Shown piece after piece: positions 25,944 to 35,700 of a DNA stretch of 64,000 bases (its first letter is position 1; every line of letters starts with the position of its first letter). A program made the position numbers and the translations under genes. The notes beneath the pieces were generated by a model. The model was not told where the DNA came from, did no database searches, and was given only the letters and a program-made list of their open reading frames with translations. Origin of the DNA: Gammaproteobacteria bacterium (GTDB lineage: Bacteria > Pseudomonadota > Gammaproteobacteria > SZUA-229); contig WFMW01000018.1 in assembly GCA_015488885.1 (NCBI GenBank), forward strand, positions 1-64,000. The letters are read 5' to 3'.

Positions 25944-26686
25944 TTTTCATATTCCTTAATGTAAAATAAACTAACTTTAATTAGACCAGCCATTTGTGAG
26001 GTAACAACCTCCTCGGTACGGTTATTATCCTTGCTGGAGAATAAATGACCACGTATTTCGGGGATGATTTTTGAGATTACCTTACTACCACCTTTTTCCA
26101 GTGCCTGCTTTAAAGGGGTCAATTCCCACCGGGCAGGCGTATGCCCGCCTTCCAGCAACATAATGGGTAGCCGTGTGGTGCCAACTGCATCAACATACTG
26201 TGGCATTCTACCTGGATCAGGTTCACCTTTAAACAGGCGAGGAAAAATCAGGATGGCGCCCGCTAATGGCGTTTTATGTTGTCTTGACCATTGTGCAGCA
26301 CCACGCAATACTAACCGGGTATGCGGGCCACTGGCGACCAGATAAACCTTTTTTCCAGTTTTAACCGCTGCGCTTATTATCGCCAGTAAAGCAGCACTGG
26401 GAATGTCTGCCAGGCTACTGCGTAAATTGGGTAACATAAAGGCTGATAACATATCAGGCATCCAGACTTCAATGCCATCTTCTGCCAGTGCGGCAGCCGT
26501 TTTTTCTTCAGTAATGCTCTTGCCTTCATCACAGGCAAACCCCAGTAACAGCGTATCTCCTTTTGCGGAAAAAATGCGCACATCAATATCTGTATCGCCA
26601 GCGTTTATAGTTCGAAGTGTTTTAGCCTCTGCCGAGAGACTGAAAACAAGTACAAGAAAAACAAGAAAGTTACTTAAAATATTCAT
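25940..26686 (-). CDS. Exported alpha/beta-hydrolase-like protein, unassigned
   Basis: 248 aa with a signal peptide (LVFLVLVFSLSAEA). The body looks like an alpha/beta-hydrolase fold: DTLLLGFACDEGKS, VYLVASGPHTRLVLRGAAQW in the nucleophile-elbow position, and LPIMLLEGGHTPARWE followed by a terminal GHLFSS histidine. The elbow reads ASGPH rather than a clear GxSxG, so catalytic activity is uncertain. Its stop overlaps the start of the TlpA-like gene, which suggests a joint periplasmic task. I do not recognise a named family. Confidence 0.7.
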   Translation of the reverse strand: MNILSNFLVFLVLVFSLSAEAKTLRTINAGDTDIDVRIFSAKGDTLLLGFACDEGKSITEEKTAAALAEDGIEVWMPDMLSAFMLPNLRSSLADIPSAALLAIISAAVKTGKKVYLVASGPHTRLVLRGAAQWSRQHKTPLAGAILIFPRLFKGEPDPGRMPQYVDAVGTTRLPIMLLEGGHTPARWELTPLKQALEKGGSKVISKIIPEIRGHLFSSKDNNRTEEVVTSQMAGLIKVSLFYIKEYEK

Positions 26687-26935
26687 GGTTTTGTTAGTAT
26701 GACGCTATGTTTAATTTTACGTTGAATTTAAATAATGTATAACGATTCAGCAAGTATTCAAGCTTAACAGTAAGCACTCAGATTGACGCTGAAAATTAGT
26801 CAGGTCAGGGCAAAAATTCTGATGGACAAGTGTCAATGTCCGTTTTTCACCGTAGAGCTGGCGGATTTCATCGATTAGCTGAGTAGTTACGATAATGTTA
26901 AGCTATAAAGATTCAGGCATTATAGATAAATATAT

Positions 26936-27616
26936 ATGAAAAAACAGAATTTTATAACCGGTTTACTTTTACCCGGTTTGTTTTTACTCAGTTTGCTTTT
27001 ATTTTGTGTTACTGCCAGTGCGACTGAGAAAATACCGCATACTCCACCAGTTGCCAACAACAAACTAAGCCAGGCCATCGCTCTGCCTGCTGATATTGAA
27101 CGGGGCAGAAAAATTTATCGTTTATGTGCCAGCTGCCACCTGAAAAATGGCTGGGGTAAAAAAGATGGCAGTTTCCCGGTTATTGCTGGCCAGCATCGTA
27201 ATGTGCTGATAAAGCAACTGGAGGATATACGCTCAAAAAACCGGGATAATCCTACCATGTATCCATTTACTGAACCGGGTTCAATTGGTGGTTTACAGGG
27301 GATTGCTGATGTCACTGCCTATATTGCATTGCTGCCAGCCGATCCAGATCCCGGAGTGGGTAGCGGGCATCATCTGGCGCTGGGTAAACGTATTTATCGG
27401 CAGTACTGTTTACAATGCCATGGTAAAGATGCACTGGGTAATAATGCGGCTTTTTTTCCGCGTTTAAAAGGCCAGCATTATGCCTATTTATTACGTCAGT
27501 TAAAGTGGATACAAAATGGTTACAGAAAAAACGCTAACCCGGAGATGATTCGCCGGGTAAAAACCCTGTCTGATACCGATCTGGATGCGGTGGCAGATTA
27601 TTTATCACGCCGTTAA
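26936..27616 (+). CDS. Di-haem cytochrome c4
   Basis: 226 aa. A signal peptide (1-30) precedes two class I cytochrome c domains with haem motifs CASCH (64-68) and CLQCH (158-162). The repeated FPVIAGQH / FPRLKGQHYAYLLRQL segments and distal Met regions (NPTMYPF, NPEMIR) are typical of cytochrome c4, an electron donor to terminal oxidases in the periplasm. The signal peptide is encoded by three imperfect 15-bp repeats (26959-27003). It is convergent with the mutarotase gene. Confidence 0.9.
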   Translation: MKKQNFITGLLLPGLFLLSLLLFCVTASATEKIPHTPPVANNKLSQAIALPADIERGRKIYRLCASCHLKNGWGKKDGSFPVIAGQHRNVLIKQLEDIRSKNRDNPTMYPFTEPGSIGGLQGIADVTAYIALLPADPDPGVGSGHHLALGKRIYRQYCLQCHGKDALGNNAAFFPRLKGQHYAYLLRQLKWIQNGYRKNANPEMIRRVKTLSDTDLDAVADYLSRR

Positions 27617-27631
27617 TTCATTTTAACCCCG

Positions 27632-28555
27632 TTAATCACGCGCATATTGCACCCATAAATGGTGGTCTTTACCGGGTTCAATGGTTACAACATCCTCAGC
27701 GGCATTACTGGACTCGACACAGAGCATTTTTTTATACCCCTGCTCACCTAAATCCCCCATTCTTCTCGCCGTTTCTTCCCACGGATTCCACACCACGGTT
27801 GAATGACTACCACATTTTATAATGATTATATTGCGCTTGAGGTGTTTATCCTCCAGCACACAATCGGTGGTAGTATCGAGATAGATTCGATCAACTTCCT
27901 TATCAATGACAATCGGGCCATGTTGATGTTTACGTTTAAAATCATCCAGTTTATCCAGATAATCAGTATCTGCCAGCCCGTGTAATATGACCTGACTGAT
28001 ATCTCCTACTTTAAAGTAGGTATGAAATGCCTGACCAATGGTAATCATTTCAGTACCATGATTATGCGTAATCAGTTCTATTTCAAGTTTTTTACCAATA
28101 GTTATCTGTACTAACACACTGGTTTGTGACGGCCACATCTCGACATTTTCAGGCCGTGGTTCCATGGTTAAACAAATTCGGCTACTGCCATCATCCAGAG
28201 TTAGTGTACTTTCAATTTGCCAGCGTGTGGTACGTGCAAACCCATGTGCCGGGAAGTTTTTACGGGTTGAATGAGGGCCAAACCAGGGCCAGCAGATGGG
28301 GATACCACCACGTACGGATTTGCCGGGTAGAAAACTGGCCTTATCTGATACCCAGATAACTTCTTCAAATTCACCTGTAGCTGTCTTTGGTGCCCAGCTC
28401 AACACTTGCGCACCCTGCAGGCTGATACTGGCTTTTGCCTGAGAATTTTTTATATTAATCAGTGGGATACCACCTTCACCAGTGATAAAAACAAGTTGCT
28501 GGTCGATCCCGTGCTGTGCATTAAGTTGATCCTGATGCATATTTTTCTCTGCCAT
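27632..28555 (-). CDS. D-hexose-6-phosphate mutarotase (YeaD-like)
   Basis: 307 aa with a galactose-mutarotase-like beta-sandwich. Markers are the RGGIPICWPWFGPH motif, HGFARTTRW with the general-acid His, a conserved HNHGTEMITIGQAFHTYF block and the C-terminal VVWNPW with ESSNA. The YeaD group interconverts anomers of glucose-6-phosphate. The start is the ATG at 28555; a second Met five codons later is possible. A MITE-like element lies just upstream. Confidence 0.9.
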   Translation of the reverse strand: MAEKNMHQDQLNAQHGIDQQLVFITGEGGIPLINIKNSQAKASISLQGAQVLSWAPKTATGEFEEVIWVSDKASFLPGKSVRGGIPICWPWFGPHSTRKNFPAHGFARTTRWQIESTLTLDDGSSRICLTMEPRPENVEMWPSQTSVLVQITIGKKLEIELITHNHGTEMITIGQAFHTYFKVGDISQVILHGLADTDYLDKLDDFKRKHQHGPIVIDKEVDRIYLDTTTDCVLEDKHLKRNIIIIKCGSHSTVVWNPWEETARRMGDLGEQGYKKMLCVESSNAAEDVVTIEPGKDHHLWVQYARD

Positions 28556-28638
28556 TGTTGTTATGATGCGTGACAGTATTATGCCTCAGGCCTTATACTG
28601 TAAGATAGTCATTTATAAGAAAATACAGGGCATTTTAG

Positions 28639-28805
28639 CTAGGAGTCTGTCGGACTTAACACAACCTGCTGCGTAAAAGCCGAATTTGGCCATATTTCCC
28701 GTTATTTTTCGTTAAATAGTCGTACTATTCGCCTCAAAATAACGAAAAATCTGTCTCAAATCGGCTTTTCCTCGCTACGATTGGTTAAGTCCGACAGACT
28801 CCTAG
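28639..28805. mobile_element. MITE-like element, 167 bp, with 22-bp perfect terminal inverted repeats
   Basis: The left 22 bases (28639-28660, starting ctaggagtctgtcggactta) and right 22 bases (28784-28805) are perfect inverted copies. Further inverted segments lie inside: aaaagccga (28675-28683) with tcggctttt (28761-28769), and atttttcgtta with taacgaaaaat nearer the centre. The whole element can fold into a long interrupted hairpin. It has no ORF. The ends are CTAG on both sides. It separates the mutarotase gene from the TIGR02647 gene. Confidence 0.75.
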
Positions 28806-28858
28806 CCTGAAATAATCAGGGTTAAATAGCGTATCCACATATTAATTAAGGGGAAAGT

Positions 28859-29107
28859 ATGAATTTTACACAGCAACAAACCGCCGAACTAAATGTACTG
28901 ATCAATTTTAATCTGGACTCAACCCTTAATGGTATTAAAGTTCATTCTACTGCGACAACCGAAATGCGTGATGCCGTAAAACGCCTGTATCAGAAAGGGA
29001 TGTTATCGTCCATTGATGGTGGTTATTTAACCAGCCTTGGTCATACTGCAGCAGAACATGCGCAGACATTACGATTATTACTGGCTAATACCGAACAGCT
29101 TGCATAA
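28859..29107 (+). CDS. TIGR02647 family small protein
   Basis: 82 aa, helical. The pattern FTQQQTAELNVLINFNLDST, then GIKVH, RLYQKGMLSSIDGGYLTSLG and AAEHAQTLRLLL fits the TIGR02647 family of small, probably DNA-binding proteins of gammaproteobacteria. The start at the ATG at 28859 has an AAGGGGA Shine-Dalgarno five bases upstream. Its cellular role is not established. Confidence 0.85.
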   Translation: MNFTQQQTAELNVLINFNLDSTLNGIKVHSTATTEMRDAVKRLYQKGMLSSIDGGYLTSLGHTAAEHAQTLRLLLANTEQLA

Positions 29108-29178
29108 AACAGCTATTATAAGACAGGTCGCAAACAACAGCTGGCTGTTTGTGCTTGATGTCCAGCTTACATAGGTTC

Positions 29179-29197
29179 TTGTGTGATAGCGACACAA
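29179..29197. promoter_or_regulatory. Crp/Fnr-type palindrome in front of the Crp/Fnr gene
   Basis: ttgtgt (29179-29184) and acacaa (29192-29197) form a perfect 6-bp inverted repeat with a 7-bp centre, similar to TGTGA-N6-TCACA sites. It lies 13 bp before the proposed start of the Crp/Fnr gene, so it may be an autoregulatory (repressing) site. Confidence 0.4.
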
Positions 29198-29210
29198 AAG
29201 AAAAAACACC

Positions 29211-29918
29211 ATGATTTTACAGATATCCATGACAGATAAATATACAGACAATACTATTAAAACAAGCCTGAAACAGCACCATCTTTTTTCCAGACTGACC
29301 AGTTTACAACTTGGCAGGGTCATTCGGTACAGCAAAATTCAGCATCTAGATGAAAGTGCAAATCTGTTTAATCAGGGTGAAACCGTGGCCGGATTTTATA
29401 TGGTTTTAAGCGGTAAAATGAAGTTATTCCGCATCTCCCCTGACGGTCAGGAAAAAATTATCGAAATTATAAAAACCGGGGAAGTCTTTGCTGAAGCATT
29501 AATGTTTACCGATCAGACCGACTACCCGGTTAGTGCGGCTGCACTGGCAGAAACTGAAGTGCTAAAAATTGATGCAAAAAAATTCAAACACATGTTATGG
29601 GATTCACCGGATACCTGTTTTTTGCTTTTGGGTGCAATGAGTGTACGCTTAAGGGGGCTGGTGGAAGAGATTGATACCCTTACTTTACACAGTGGAACCT
29701 GCCGGGTAGCTACCTATCTGATACATGAAATGCCGGAAAATACGGATCGATTTGAACTCGATACAGCTAAAAATGTTATTGCTGCACGCTTGTCTATAAA
29801 ACCGGAAACGTTCTCCAGAATCATTAAAAATCTGAAAAATGAGGGCGTGTTGACCATTGAAGGTAATACCGTCTGTATTTATGATATAGCTGGTTTAAAA
29901 GAACACAGTATTATCTAA
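29211..29918 (+). CDS. Crp/Fnr family transcriptional regulator
   Basis: 235 aa: a cyclic-nucleotide-binding-like beta barrel (about 25-140: LFNQGETVAGFYMVLSGKMK, GEVFAEALMF) followed by a Crp-type winged helix with recognition segment AARLSIKPETFSRIIKNLKN. The Cys cluster of FNR is absent and the phosphate-binding cassette of CRP is not conserved, so it is neither a classical FNR nor CRP; it is closest in layout to DNR/NnrR-like regulators. The ATG at 29229 is an alternative start. It is convergent with the CnoX-like gene. Confidence 0.9.
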   Translation: MILQISMTDKYTDNTIKTSLKQHHLFSRLTSLQLGRVIRYSKIQHLDESANLFNQGETVAGFYMVLSGKMKLFRISPDGQEKIIEIIKTGEVFAEALMFTDQTDYPVSAAALAETEVLKIDAKKFKHMLWDSPDTCFLLLGAMSVRLRGLVEEIDTLTLHSGTCRVATYLIHEMPENTDRFELDTAKNVIAARLSIKPETFSRIIKNLKNEGVLTIEGNTVCIYDIAGLKEHSII

Positions 29919-29930
29919 GGAAGCTCAGAA

Positions 29931-30791
29931 TCAGTTTCCCGGGTTATTAAGTTCCAGTAAACGCTGCCGATACGTCTGTACCCGTTCATCGTCTTTTCCA
30001 AGCATAATAAACAGGCCGTGCATACATAAACTGGCTAACTGATTATTCCAGTTTCTATCCTGCCTGATTATGCCAAGCAGGAGATTCATGGCAGAAGAAT
30101 AATCACTCTCCAGCATTTTATAGCTACATAGCTGGAACAGTTTATTAATACTCTGCTTATGTTCAAGTGCTTCTTCCAGCTTATCCACCGCTTCTGAAGT
30201 TTGTTGTGTGGCCAGAAAAATGGCATTTGTCATCAGTACAACTGCCTCATCACTTTCCTCTCTTAAAGGCGTTTTTTCAAGCAGATCAAATGCCTGTTGA
30301 TAAGCCTGTTCACGCATTAATAGCTTGGCATACGTTAAAAATATGCGATTATTTTCCGGATCAATAAAAACCAGTTTATTTAAATGGTCAAAAGCAGACT
30401 GTTTATTTCCCTGCTGATAATCTGCCACCGCCGCTGCAAGCATTTTATCCGACTCACGTGCCAGGTATTTATCTAACATCTTTTTAAAGCTATCTGCTGA
30501 GTCATAGCCGTAAATCTGCTCAACAACCTCACCATTGATAAAAAGCTTTACTGCAGGTACGCTGGTTACGCCATAATCATGTGCAAGTTGTCTATTTTTA
30601 TCGGTATTGATATTAACCAGTAAAAACTGCCCGGCATAGTCATTTGCCAGTTTTTCGAGTACCGGCCATAAACGCAGACACGGCCCGGCATTTTTTGACC
30701 AGTAATTTACCATCACCGGACCTTTGTGAGAGTTACTCAGCACTACATCAGTAAAATTTTCCTGTGTTACATCAAGAATAAACTGACTCAT
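29931..30791 (-). CDS. CnoX/YbbN-like thioredoxin-TPR protein
   Basis: 286 aa. The N-terminal thioredoxin domain (1-110) has an altered active site: NYWSKNAGPCLRLWP, where the first Cys is replaced by Ala35 and only Cys38 remains. The C-terminal part (about 120-280) is made of TPR-like helices (QGNKQSAFDHLNKLVFIDPE, LLEKTPLREESDEAVV). This is the architecture of CnoX (YbbN), a holdase that cooperates with GroEL and protects cysteines from over-oxidation. It overlaps the upstream pentapeptide-repeat gene by four bases. Confidence 0.88.
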   Translation of the reverse strand: MSQFILDVTQENFTDVVLSNSHKGPVMVNYWSKNAGPCLRLWPVLEKLANDYAGQFLLVNINTDKNRQLAHDYGVTSVPAVKLFINGEVVEQIYGYDSADSFKKMLDKYLARESDKMLAAAVADYQQGNKQSAFDHLNKLVFIDPENNRIFLTYAKLLMREQAYQQAFDLLEKTPLREESDEAVVLMTNAIFLATQQTSEAVDKLEEALEHKQSINKLFQLCSYKMLESDYSSAMNLLLGIIRQDRNWNNQLASLCMHGLFIMLGKDDERVQTYRQRLLELNNPGN

Positions 30792-31561
30792 TCACATACT
30801 CCAATTGAATCACTGCTACAACGTTTATAATTTGACCAGATGGTACCTTTCAAAACAGCCTGTTTGAATATAGATTCTTCAATTCTAGCATCTCGAAATG
30901 AAGCCTGCGCTAAACTGGCATGACTGAAATCTGTATATCGGCAATTGCTACCATCAAATACTGCCTTATCAAGCATAGCGGCCTGAAAATTTGCCGACAG
31001 CAGACGAGCACCTGTTAATACTGCATTTAACATTTTTGCATGGCTAAAAACCGCCCGTGTTAAGTTTGCCTGTTCAAAGTCAGATTGCTGTAAGTCAGCT
31101 GCTGAAAAATTGGCCTGTTTTAGTTGTGACTGGTAAAAATTAGCCCCTTTCAAATGTGCCCGAATAAAAACTGTTTGATTAAGCTGTGCGCGTGCAAACC
31201 TGGTTTTTTGCAGATAAGCACCACTGAAATTAGCTGAATTTGCTTTAGCAGCGATCAGGATTGCCTTATTCATCCATACACGGCTGAAGTTTGCTTTTTC
31301 CAGTTTGGCAAAACTAAGATCTACTCTGGCCATTTGTGCCCCGGTAAGATTTGCCCCACTCAGATTAATACCCGTCAGTGTGGCTTCAGTCAGGTCAGCT
31401 GATGCCAGATTAAGCCCGGCTTTATCACAATTACTCCAGTTAACGCGGGGAGCAGGTTTATCATTACAGGCTGCATACACATAAGACTGGCACTGTCCCG
31501 TAGCCAGCAAAAAAACGATCAATGATAATTTTATAGAGGGAAAAACCCTGTTTTTTCTCAT
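30788..31561 (-). CDS. Exported pentapeptide-repeat protein
   Basis: 257 aa. An N-terminal signal peptide (about 1-31) precedes some 35 tandem pentapeptides of the A(D/N)LxX type, for example LNLASADLTEATLTGINLSG and ANFSGAYLQKTRFARAQL, which fold into a right-handed beta-helix. Cys residues lie at both ends of the repeat domain (CNDKPAP/NCDKAG and CSSDSIGVCE). The function of exported members is generally unknown. The stop overlaps the start of the CnoX-like gene (ATGA), an unusual pairing of a periplasmic and a cytoplasmic protein. Confidence 0.88.
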   Translation of the reverse strand: MRKNRVFPSIKLSLIVFLLATGQCQSYVYAACNDKPAPRVNWSNCDKAGLNLASADLTEATLTGINLSGANLTGAQMARVDLSFAKLEKANFSRVWMNKAILIAAKANSANFSGAYLQKTRFARAQLNQTVFIRAHLKGANFYQSQLKQANFSAADLQQSDFEQANLTRAVFSHAKMLNAVLTGARLLSANFQAAMLDKAVFDGSNCRYTDFSHASLAQASFRDARIEESIFKQAVLKGTIWSNYKRCSSDSIGVCE

Positions 31562-31616
31562 AATTTATATAAAAACCTAATTAAAACTGATTACTTGCCG
31601 ATAAACTCCAGAAGAA

Positions 31617-31644
31617 GATGATTTTACTCAGATGATTTTACTCA
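31617..31644. repeat. 14-bp perfect tandem duplication
   Basis: gatgattttactca occurs at 31617-31630 and 31631-31644 in the divergent region between the pentapeptide-repeat gene and the peroxidase gene. Confidence 0.9.
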
Positions 31645-31722
31645 ATTGAACATAAAGATTCAGTTATTTATTACTGGCATGCAAGCATGCTCTTATTGAG
31701 GCAATATAAATAGTGGTACTGT

Positions 31723-32715
31723 ATGAATAATTTGATGTATATATTAACAAATAAACTAGCCTGGCTGTTATACATGATGGTATTGATTTATACCTTTATT
31801 TATACCTTTAATTGTGAAGCAGATCCTCTTGTCGCTTTACCGTTATCAACATCAAAAGCATTAAACATGGACAAGGTTAAGTTAGGTGGAAAATTATTTA
31901 ATAATAAAGCCCTGCTAAAAGCTAAATCAAGCTGTGCAAGTTGCCACCAGCTGTCTCAGGGGGGTGATAGTGGGCATCAAAAAGATATGTCACATGGACA
32001 ATTTTCCTATTTAATTAATACGCCAAGTATTTTTAATGTCCGCTACAATTTCAGACAGGACTGGGATGGATCTGATCATTCACTTAAAAGTCAGCTTGAA
32101 AAAATATTTAATAATCCAGCTCTGGTAGATAATCAGCATTTAATTATCCGTCGATTAAAACAGGATGCTGAAATTAATGCCAGCTTTAATCATATTTACA
32201 GACAGGGAATAACTATTGCAACTATCATTGACAGCCTTGTGGAATTCGAAAAATCACTGGTTACACCCAATTCCAGGTTTGACCAGTACCTAAATGGAAA
32301 CAAACATGCATTAACGGATGATGAAATAGCTGGCTATCATCTTTTCAGGGAGCTGGGATGTGTTTCATGTCATCAGGGTATCAATATTGGGGGAAATTTA
32401 TTCCAGAAATTCGGTATTTTTTATAATTATCTAGCGCAACGCGGCCATATTAACCATGCAGACTATGGAAGATTCAATATTACCGGCCGAAAAATGGATA
32501 AATTTGTTTTTAAGGTGCCATCATTACGTAATGTGGCAGTTACCGCACCCTATTTACACGATGGCAGTGCAAAAACACTGGAACAGGCAATATTGATAGT
32601 CGGTCGTACGCAACTTGGTAGAAATCTTGATACCTATCAGATCCATCTGTTAAAAACATTTCTGTTAACACTCACCGGTCAATACAATAATAGATTTCTG
32701 GTTGATGATCAATGA
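31723..32715 (+). CDS. Di-haem cytochrome c peroxidase (CcpA/MauG family)
   Basis: 330 aa. A signal/anchor segment (10-30) leads to two c-haem sites: CASCHQ (71-76) and CVSCHQG (213-219). Conserved peroxidase segments are GGKLFNNKAL, LINTPSIFNVRYNFRQDWDG and, near the end, VPSLRNVAVTAPYLHDGSAK. The family reduces hydrogen peroxide in the periplasm with electrons from small c-type cytochromes; the MauG branch has other oxidative roles. The gene overlaps the following DAHL-GGDEF-EAL gene by four bases (ATGA). Its signal region contains a 12-bp tandem duplication (31786-31809). Confidence 0.9.
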   Translation: MNNLMYILTNKLAWLLYMMVLIYTFIYTFNCEADPLVALPLSTSKALNMDKVKLGGKLFNNKALLKAKSSCASCHQLSQGGDSGHQKDMSHGQFSYLINTPSIFNVRYNFRQDWDGSDHSLKSQLEKIFNNPALVDNQHLIIRRLKQDAEINASFNHIYRQGITIATIIDSLVEFEKSLVTPNSRFDQYLNGNKHALTDDEIAGYHLFRELGCVSCHQGINIGGNLFQKFGIFYNYLAQRGHINHADYGRFNITGRKMDKFVFKVPSLRNVAVTAPYLHDGSAKTLEQAILIVGRTQLGRNLDTYQIHLLKTFLLTLTGQYNNRFLVDDQ

Positions 32716-35700
32716 ATATAAAAAGAAAAGTAAATCATTGGACGGGTATTATTCTGCTGATTTCAGTAATATGTTTTTTATTTTATAAAAGCGTATTAAA
32801 TGAAACCCCATTTTCAGATGCACTCAATTCAATAGAAATCATTAATAATTTACAGGTTCAACTACATCGTGATTTATTGAGATACAGAAATAACCAGATA
32901 CAGCAATATGATTTACTCAATAATACAATCAGTAAGTTACGCCAGCATATAAATGCTATGCTGAAAAACAAGGTTATGCAAACCAGTATATCACCATACA
33001 AACTCGATTCATTAAACACCTGTATACATAACGAAGAAAAACTCATTGAAGATTTTAAAACCCATCTTTCAATTGTAAAAAATTCGCTATCCTATCTATA
33101 CAAAGCGGCAAATACGATATATTCCGAAGAAAACCTGTATAAAAAAATACCCACAGACAATACTTCTTCCGAATTAATTACTTTATTACTGGAATACAAT
33201 AACAACCCAAAAACAAGTATCGCCAAAAGAATCTATCCGCTTATCGACCATTTAAATCATAACCCTGATATTGACACAAATTCATTGATTATCCATAGTT
33301 TGTTAATGATTGAGAGACTACCCGTTATCGACAATATATTAAATAATTTCAACACATTAAATACAGAGAAACAAATTATTAATATAAAAAATACAATCAT
33401 CAAACTACAGAAAAAACAAAATGAACAATCGCATATTTATAACAGTCTGCTATTTCTTTTTAGTTTTTTTCTTATCGGATATATCGCCTATATTTTTATT
33501 CGCCTGAGGAAAAACAGGCTGCACTTATCGACTATAAATAATCGATTAAATAATGAAGTCAAACAACGCACACAAACTGAAAACGCACTCTACAAACTTG
33601 TTGAAATAGATGACATAAATAATAATGAAGATGATGATATTAAAAACCTGTTAAATGCTATCTGTAATGCATTAAATGTATGTTGTGCTTACATAAGCCT
33701 TATTGATAAATCAGAAAAAAATGGTGAGATCGTTGGGATTGTATGCAATCATACTTATTCTACCAATATACCTTTTAAGCTTAGGGGCACCCCATGTGAA
33801 GATGTGATGAAAAAAGACAGACTGGTATTTAATAAAGATATCCAAAAATATTATCCAGACTGGGATTTTAACTACCTTTCATCACCAGAAGGCTATATAG
33901 GCGTTTCACTTAATGATAAAAATAGAAAGATATATGGTTTATTAACCGTTGTTGATAATAAAGAAATATTTGATACTGTACTGATGGAAGGGATTTTAGG
34001 TTTAGCAGCTCCCAGAGCTATTATTGAGTTACATAAACAAATTGAATCAAACAATACTTTACGTTATCAACGTGGTCTAAAACTGATTGATGAGTGGATA
34101 GTAAAGATTATCAGTAATGGTTTTAACCAGAAAAAGTTCTATGAGAATATCTGTATTGCAGCCAGTGAAATTACGCAATCTCAATTAGCGGTATTTCCAG
34201 TTATTAAAAAATCAGTACACGAATGCTATTTTATTTCCGCAGCAGGAATAGATGCTAATCAACTGTATAATACCCGCCTGCCGCTTAAAGCTGATGGTTT
34301 ATGTGCATGGACAATAAATAACAACAGCAATTTGTTGCTTAATAATCTTGATACTGATCCAAGAACAGAACAGATATTTATAGATAATATTAAAATGAAA
34401 TCTGCTTTATTTACACCTGTCAGCATAAAAGGTGATCCTTATGGTGCCATTGGTGTTTTCAGAAATAATCAGGATTTTGATACAATTGATGAACAACTTA
34501 TTACCCAGTTCAGCCAGAGCGTACAAATGGCTATTATTAATATGCAACTGGTTAATGACGTTCAATCTGAACGTGAACGCGCAGAAGTTACTCTACATTC
34601 AATTGCTGATGCAGTTATAACCACGAATATTAACGGCAATATTGAATATATGAACCAGGCTGCAGAAACAATAACTGCCTGGAAATTTGAAGATATAAAA
34701 AATAAGGCAATACAGGATATTTTTCGTATTCTTGATATTGATACACGTGAACCTTTTCATGATATTGTTAAATCATGTCTTAACGAAGGCATAAGTATCA
34801 ATAAAAGTAAACTTATCCTGCTTACCAGAAACGATAATGAAAAAGATATTGAAAGTTCAATATCACCTATCTTAAATTCGTCCGGTCAGGTTGAGGGAAT
34901 TGTTATTGTCTTTCATGATGAAACTCAGCGTCGCCAGCTTGAAAATACCATTATACACCAGGCTTCACATGACCCGCTTACCGATTTGTTAAATCGTGCT
35001 TCATTTGATCAGGAATTAAACAGACACGTCTTTGATGTAAGAAATTCGGACAGGATACATATATTATGTTATCTTGATCTGGATCGTTTTAAACTGGTCA
35101 ATGACACAGCCGGACACTGCGCAGGTGATCAGTGTCTGATTGAAATTGCATCGCTTATTCAGTTATCAACCCGCGGTGATGATATCTTTGCACGCCTGGG
35201 CGGTGATGAATTCGGCCTTATTCTAAGAAACTGTAATATTGATGCAGCAGTTAAAATAACAAATAATATTATCAATGCGGTAAAATCATTCCAGTTTAAC
35301 TGGGATGCCTGTGATTACAATCTTGGCGTCAGTATTGGTATTGTTCCCATCAGTCAATCCACAAAAGATCCGGCAGAAGCGATACGTAAAGCAGACCTGG
35401 CCTGTTATACGGCAAAAGATCAGGGACGTGGGCAGGTTTATGTTTATGAGGAACAGGATAATGAACTTATCAAACGCCAGAAGGAAGCATATTGGGCCAG
35501 TCGTATGCGTGAGGTGCTGGATAATGATCGTATTAAATTATATGCCCAACCTATTGTACCATTAAGTAATAAACTCCCGCAGAGCAGACATTTTGAAATA
35601 CTGGTGCGTCTGGTTGATGAGAATAAACAGCTTATTCAGCCAGATGCGTTCATTCCCGCAGCTGAACGATATAACCTGATGCATGATATAGATAAGCGTA

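Noticed and set aside
29211-29918. Assignment of the Crp/Fnr protein as FNR
   Set aside because: No N-terminal cysteine cluster is present, and the cAMP-binding signature of CRP is not seen either.
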